Shown: positions 15,337-17,398 of the stretch, piece after piece | Position numbering within the stretch: position 1 is the stretch's first letter | How the letters are laid out: each line of letters starts with the position of its first letter | Assembly: GCA_041547565.1 (NCBI GenBank) | Contig: JBFEUI010000052.1 | Location: forward strand, 1-17,398 | Direction: 5' to 3' | Length of the DNA: 17,398 bases | Source of the DNA: JBFEUI01 sp041547565 | GTDB lineage: Bacteria; Pseudomonadota; Gammaproteobacteria; Thiohalomonadales; Thiohalomonadaceae | Notes under the pieces: generated by a model | The model's database searches: none | The model's input: the letters and a program-made list of their open reading frames with translations, nothing else | What the model was told of the DNA's origin: nothing | Program-made: the position numbers and the translations under genes

Positions 15337-15600
15337 TCAACCGGCGATGGCCCGGTCCATCTTTTCCACCGCCTGTTGCCATTCGGCTTTGGCTGTTGCC
15401 CCGAGAACCATCAGTTCCATCAGGGCGTAGGCCAACTGGCGGGTATCCGGATTCATCTCCTTGAGCTTGGTTAGCAGGTAGTTGTGACCGCCCTGGGGAA
15501 TGGAGAGGGTTTTAACCAGCGCATAGAGCAGCAGAGACTGGCCGGAGCGGGGATCGGATTCGATACGCTGCAGGGTTTCGTGTAACGGGCTGAGGTCCAT
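15337..15600 (-). CDS. conserved-looking small protein of unknown function, 87 aa
   Basis: I do not recognise this family. The 87-residue protein (MDLSPLHETLQRIESDPRSG ... WQQAVEKMDRAIAG) is soluble, has no cysteine and no signal peptide, and is probably mostly helical. LTKLKEMNPDTRQLAYALMELM is its most distinctive part. Evidence that it is real: it fills the gap between cobQ and ycgN exactly, sits 6 bases before ycgN on the same strand, and has a promoter-like sequence upstream. No reading frame competes convincingly in the same place. A regulatory or adaptor role next to YcgN is only a guess. Confidence 0.7.
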   Translation of the reverse strand: MDLSPLHETLQRIESDPRSGQSLLLYALVKTLSIPQGGHNYLLTKLKEMNPDTRQLAYALMELMVLGATAKAEWQQAVEKMDRAIAG

Positions 15601-15632
15601 ATCGCTTGTGTGTTGCGTAAATGACGCTGGTT

Positions 15633-15662
15633 ATTGTAGCGAGTCAGCGCTTTCTTTGACAG
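15633..15662 (-). promoter_or_regulatory. candidate promoter for the 87-aa gene and ycgN
   Basis: On the minus strand, CTGTCA (15662-15657) and TACAAT (15638-15633) are 18 bases apart, and the -10 lies 32 bases before the ATG at 15600. The -10 matches 5 of 6 and the -35 matches 4 of 6. It lies in the 100-bp gap after cobQ. Confidence 0.35.
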
Positions 15663-15700
15663 GAGCGCGCAGTGGCCGGGTGCGAGTGGAGAAAATCTGA

Positions 15701-17227
15701 CTACCTTGTACCTTGTCTCTCATTACCAATGTGTCGGGAATCAACAGGATTTTTGAGCGTGCTGCCATCGTTGTCGAAGCCGATGATCTTAAACAGGTGC
15801 GGCAGATCCAGGTGCTGCTCCAGCGCATCGCACAGGCGGTCGATGTGCTGTTCGCGCAGCGCGTGGTAGTCGTGGACTTGCGGCTGCTCCAGCCCGGCCC
15901 AGGCGAGCAACCCCCGGCACGCCTCCGACTCATCAAACAGGCCGTGCAGGTAGGTGCCCAAAATCTGGCCGTCAGCACTCAGCGCGCCGTCCCTGCGGCC
16001 ATCGTCGAGGTGTATCGCCGGTCTTTGCAGTGCCGCGCCCCGGCTCACTCCCATGTGGATCTCGTAGCCGCTGACCGGACTGTTCCCGATCTGCAGCCGA
16101 CCGCAACCGCGCATCAGCGTTTTTTCCTTTTCTATTTCGGTCTCCAGATCCAGCAGTCCCAGCCCCTCGCTGCTGCCGGCCTCATCCTCAAGGCCGTGCG
16201 GGTCATGCAGGGCCGTGCCGAGCATCTGAAATCCACCGCAGATGCCTATAAGCTTTCCGCCATAGCGCAGGTGACGCTGTATCGACGGCTCCCAGCCGTG
16301 ACGCCTCAGCCAGTTGAGATCGGCGCGCACATTCTTGCTGCCCGGCAGCACAATCAAGTCAGCGGGGGGGATTGCCTCGCCGGGCCCGACAAAACGAAAA
16401 TCGACCTGCGGGTGGTGGCGCAGGGCATCAAAATCGGTGTGGTTGCTGATGCGCGGCAATGCCGGGACGACAACCCGGATCGCGTTTGCATGCTGTGCCG
16501 CGCTGTTGCCGGTCAGCGCATCCTCGGCCTCAAGGTGGAGTCCGTGCAGGTAGGGCAGCACCCCAAGCACCGGCTTGCCGGTGCGCTGTTCCAGCCATTC
16601 GATGCCGGAGTGCAACAGGGTGATGTCACCGCGAAAGCGATTGATGACAAAGCCGGCGATGCGTTCGCGTTCGCTCTCCGAGAGCAGTTCCAGGGTACCG
16701 ACCAGGTGGGCAAAGACACCGCCGCGATCGATGTCGGCAACTAGCACGACAGGACAGTCCACCGTTTCGGCAAAACCCATGTTGGCAATGTCCCGATCGC
16801 GCAGGTTTATCTCTGCCGGGCTGCCGGCCCCCTCGACGACAAGCGCGGCATAGCTTTGTCCCAGGCGTTGGTAGGAGGCCAGCACTGCCGCCATGGCCGT
16901 ACTTTTGTAGTGGTGATAATCTTGCGCGTCCATTTCGGTGAGGGCGCGACCGTGAATGATGACCTGCGCCCCCTGATCGCTGCTCGGTTTCAGCAGCACC
17001 GGGTTCATATCGGTGTGCGGCTCGATGCCCGCCGCCTGCGCCTGGACGGCCTGGGCCCGGCCGATCTCGCCGCCATCGCGGGTGACCGCGGAATTCAGCG
17101 CCATGTTTTGCGGCTTGAACGGCGCGACCGCGATGCCGCGGCGCATGAGCAGGCGGCACAGGCCGGCGACAAGCACGCTCTTGCCGGCATCGGATGTGGT
17201 GCCCTGGATCATCAGTGTCTTGGCCAT
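15701..17227 (-). CDS. cobQ: cobyric acid synthase CobQ
   Basis: A 508-residue two-domain amidotransferase. The N-terminal dethiobiotin-synthetase-like domain has the P-loop GTTSDAGKS at 9-17 and the CobQ hallmark PFKPQNMALNS. The C-terminal class I-like glutaminase domain has the nucleophile Cys330 in GICGGFQMLG and His428 in TYLHGLF. The enzyme amidates four carboxylates of adenosylcobyrinic acid a,c-diamide with glutamine and ATP, giving cobyric acid, before the CobU/T/C/S steps. The last 20 or so residues (IIGFDNDGSTLKNPVDSRHIGNERQGTR) extend beyond where most family members end. The ribosome site is poor: pyrimidine-rich copies of TCTTTCC (in gene sense) lie 16 bases before the ATG. No B12 riboswitch is seen in the 171 bp upstream. 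Confidence 0.96.
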   Translation of the reverse strand: MAKTLMIQGTTSDAGKSVLVAGLCRLLMRRGIAVAPFKPQNMALNSAVTRDGGEIGRAQAVQAQAAGIEPHTDMNPVLLKPSSDQGAQVIIHGRALTEMDAQDYHHYKSTAMAAVLASYQRLGQSYAALVVEGAGSPAEINLRDRDIANMGFAETVDCPVVLVADIDRGGVFAHLVGTLELLSESERERIAGFVINRFRGDITLLHSGIEWLEQRTGKPVLGVLPYLHGLHLEAEDALTGNSAAQHANAIRVVVPALPRISNHTDFDALRHHPQVDFRFVGPGEAIPPADLIVLPGSKNVRADLNWLRRHGWEPSIQRHLRYGGKLIGICGGFQMLGTALHDPHGLEDEAGSSEGLGLLDLETEIEKEKTLMRGCGRLQIGNSPVSGYEIHMGVSRGAALQRPAIHLDDGRRDGALSADGQILGTYLHGLFDESEACRGLLAWAGLEQPQVHDYHALREQHIDRLCDALEQHLDLPHLFKIIGFDNDGSTLKNPVDSRHIGNERQGTR

Positions 17228-17243
17228 CGGGGGAAGATACTCG

Positions 17244-17271
17244 GGAAAGAGGAAAGAGGAAAGAGGAATGA
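17244..17271. repeat. 7-bp tandem repeat GGAAAGA upstream of cobQ
   Basis: Three perfect copies of GGAAAGA at 17244-17264, then a one-change copy GGAATGA at 17265-17271. Read in the cobQ direction it is a pyrimidine tract in the leader, ending 16 bases before the start codon. Confidence 0.85.
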
Positions 17272-17333
17272 ATGGGCGGGTTCGGTAGGATGCTGCCGGG
17301 TGAGTGGATGAGGTGTTTGTTGAACATCTGCGG

Positions 17334-17361
17334 TTGACACTATGTTTATCGGAATCACAAT
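17334..17361 (+). promoter_or_regulatory. candidate sigma70 promoter reading right, out of the window
   Basis: A perfect -35 TTGACA at 17334-17339, 16 bases, then CACAAT at 17356-17361 (4 of 6). Transcription would start near 17367, inside the CCTGATA repeat, toward a gene beyond the window and divergent from cobQ. Confidence 0.45.
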
Positions 17362-17365
17362 AGAG

Positions 17366-17398
17366 CCTGATACCTGATACCTGATACCTGATACCTGA
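17366..17398. repeat. 7-bp tandem repeat CCTGATA at the window edge
   Basis: Four perfect copies of CCTGATA (17366-17393) plus the first five bases of a fifth, cut by the window end, so the true copy number is unknown. It directly follows the promoter-like sequence. Confidence 0.9.

Noticed and set aside
15713..16744. 343-codon plus-strand open frame opposite cobQ
   Set aside because: CobQ is certain on the other strand; the frame has no motif and begins without a ribosome site.
17366..17398. CRISPR-like array at the right edge
   Set aside because: The units are 7 bp with no spacers, so it is a simple tandem repeat.

Overview
The window comes from a moderately GC-rich gammaproteobacterium. 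AmpD, AmpE, an E. coli-type PepN, YcgN (UPF0260) and a DgcZ-like zinc-binding diguanylate cyclase all resemble their gammaproteobacterial relatives. The mix of a DUF1538 transporter-like cassette, a di-haem peroxidase, large PAS-GGDEF-EAL proteins and B12 assembly would suit a Chromatiales/Thiotrichales-type environmental bacterium, but the genus cannot be told from the sequence. The window is gene-dense. There is no rRNA, tRNA, CRISPR array, transposase or phage gene, and no gene-free stretch exceeds about 260 bp.

Layout. (1) Bases 1-1612, plus strand: the end of a DUF1538 membrane protein, a divergent P-II-like protein, a two-CBS protein and a CGAC thioredoxin, tightly packed. This looks like a membrane protein with nucleotide-sensing and redox partners, and is the best candidate here for an undescribed system. 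(2) Bases 1614-3099: ampD and ampE, for muropeptide recycling and its membrane partner. (3) Bases 3220-6352: cobU, cobT, cobC and cobS, which together activate cobinamide, build the lower ligand and join the two. (4) Bases 6326-10605, minus strand: a secreted di-haem peroxidase whose stop codon overlaps the start of a membrane-bound PAS-GGDEF-EAL protein. (5) Bases 10863-13502, plus: pepN. (6) Bases 13499-17227, minus: cobQ, an unrecognised 87-residue protein, ycgN and a CZB-PAS-GGDEF diguanylate cyclase.

How the genes work together. CobQ makes cobyric acid amides upstream of the CobU/T/C/S steps, yet it lies about 9 kb away on the other strand, so the B12 genes are one dispersed locus split by unrelated genes. 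The two c-di-GMP proteins lie on either side of pepN. One is linked to periplasmic haem chemistry and the other carries an intact zinc site, so both probably turn envelope or metal/redox state into c-di-GMP changes.

Non-coding features of note are a low-GC cobT-cobC spacer with tandem hairpins and a dispersed-repeat-like motif, and a terminal 171 bp segment with two unrelated 7-bp tandem repeats, one just after a promoter-like TTGACA.
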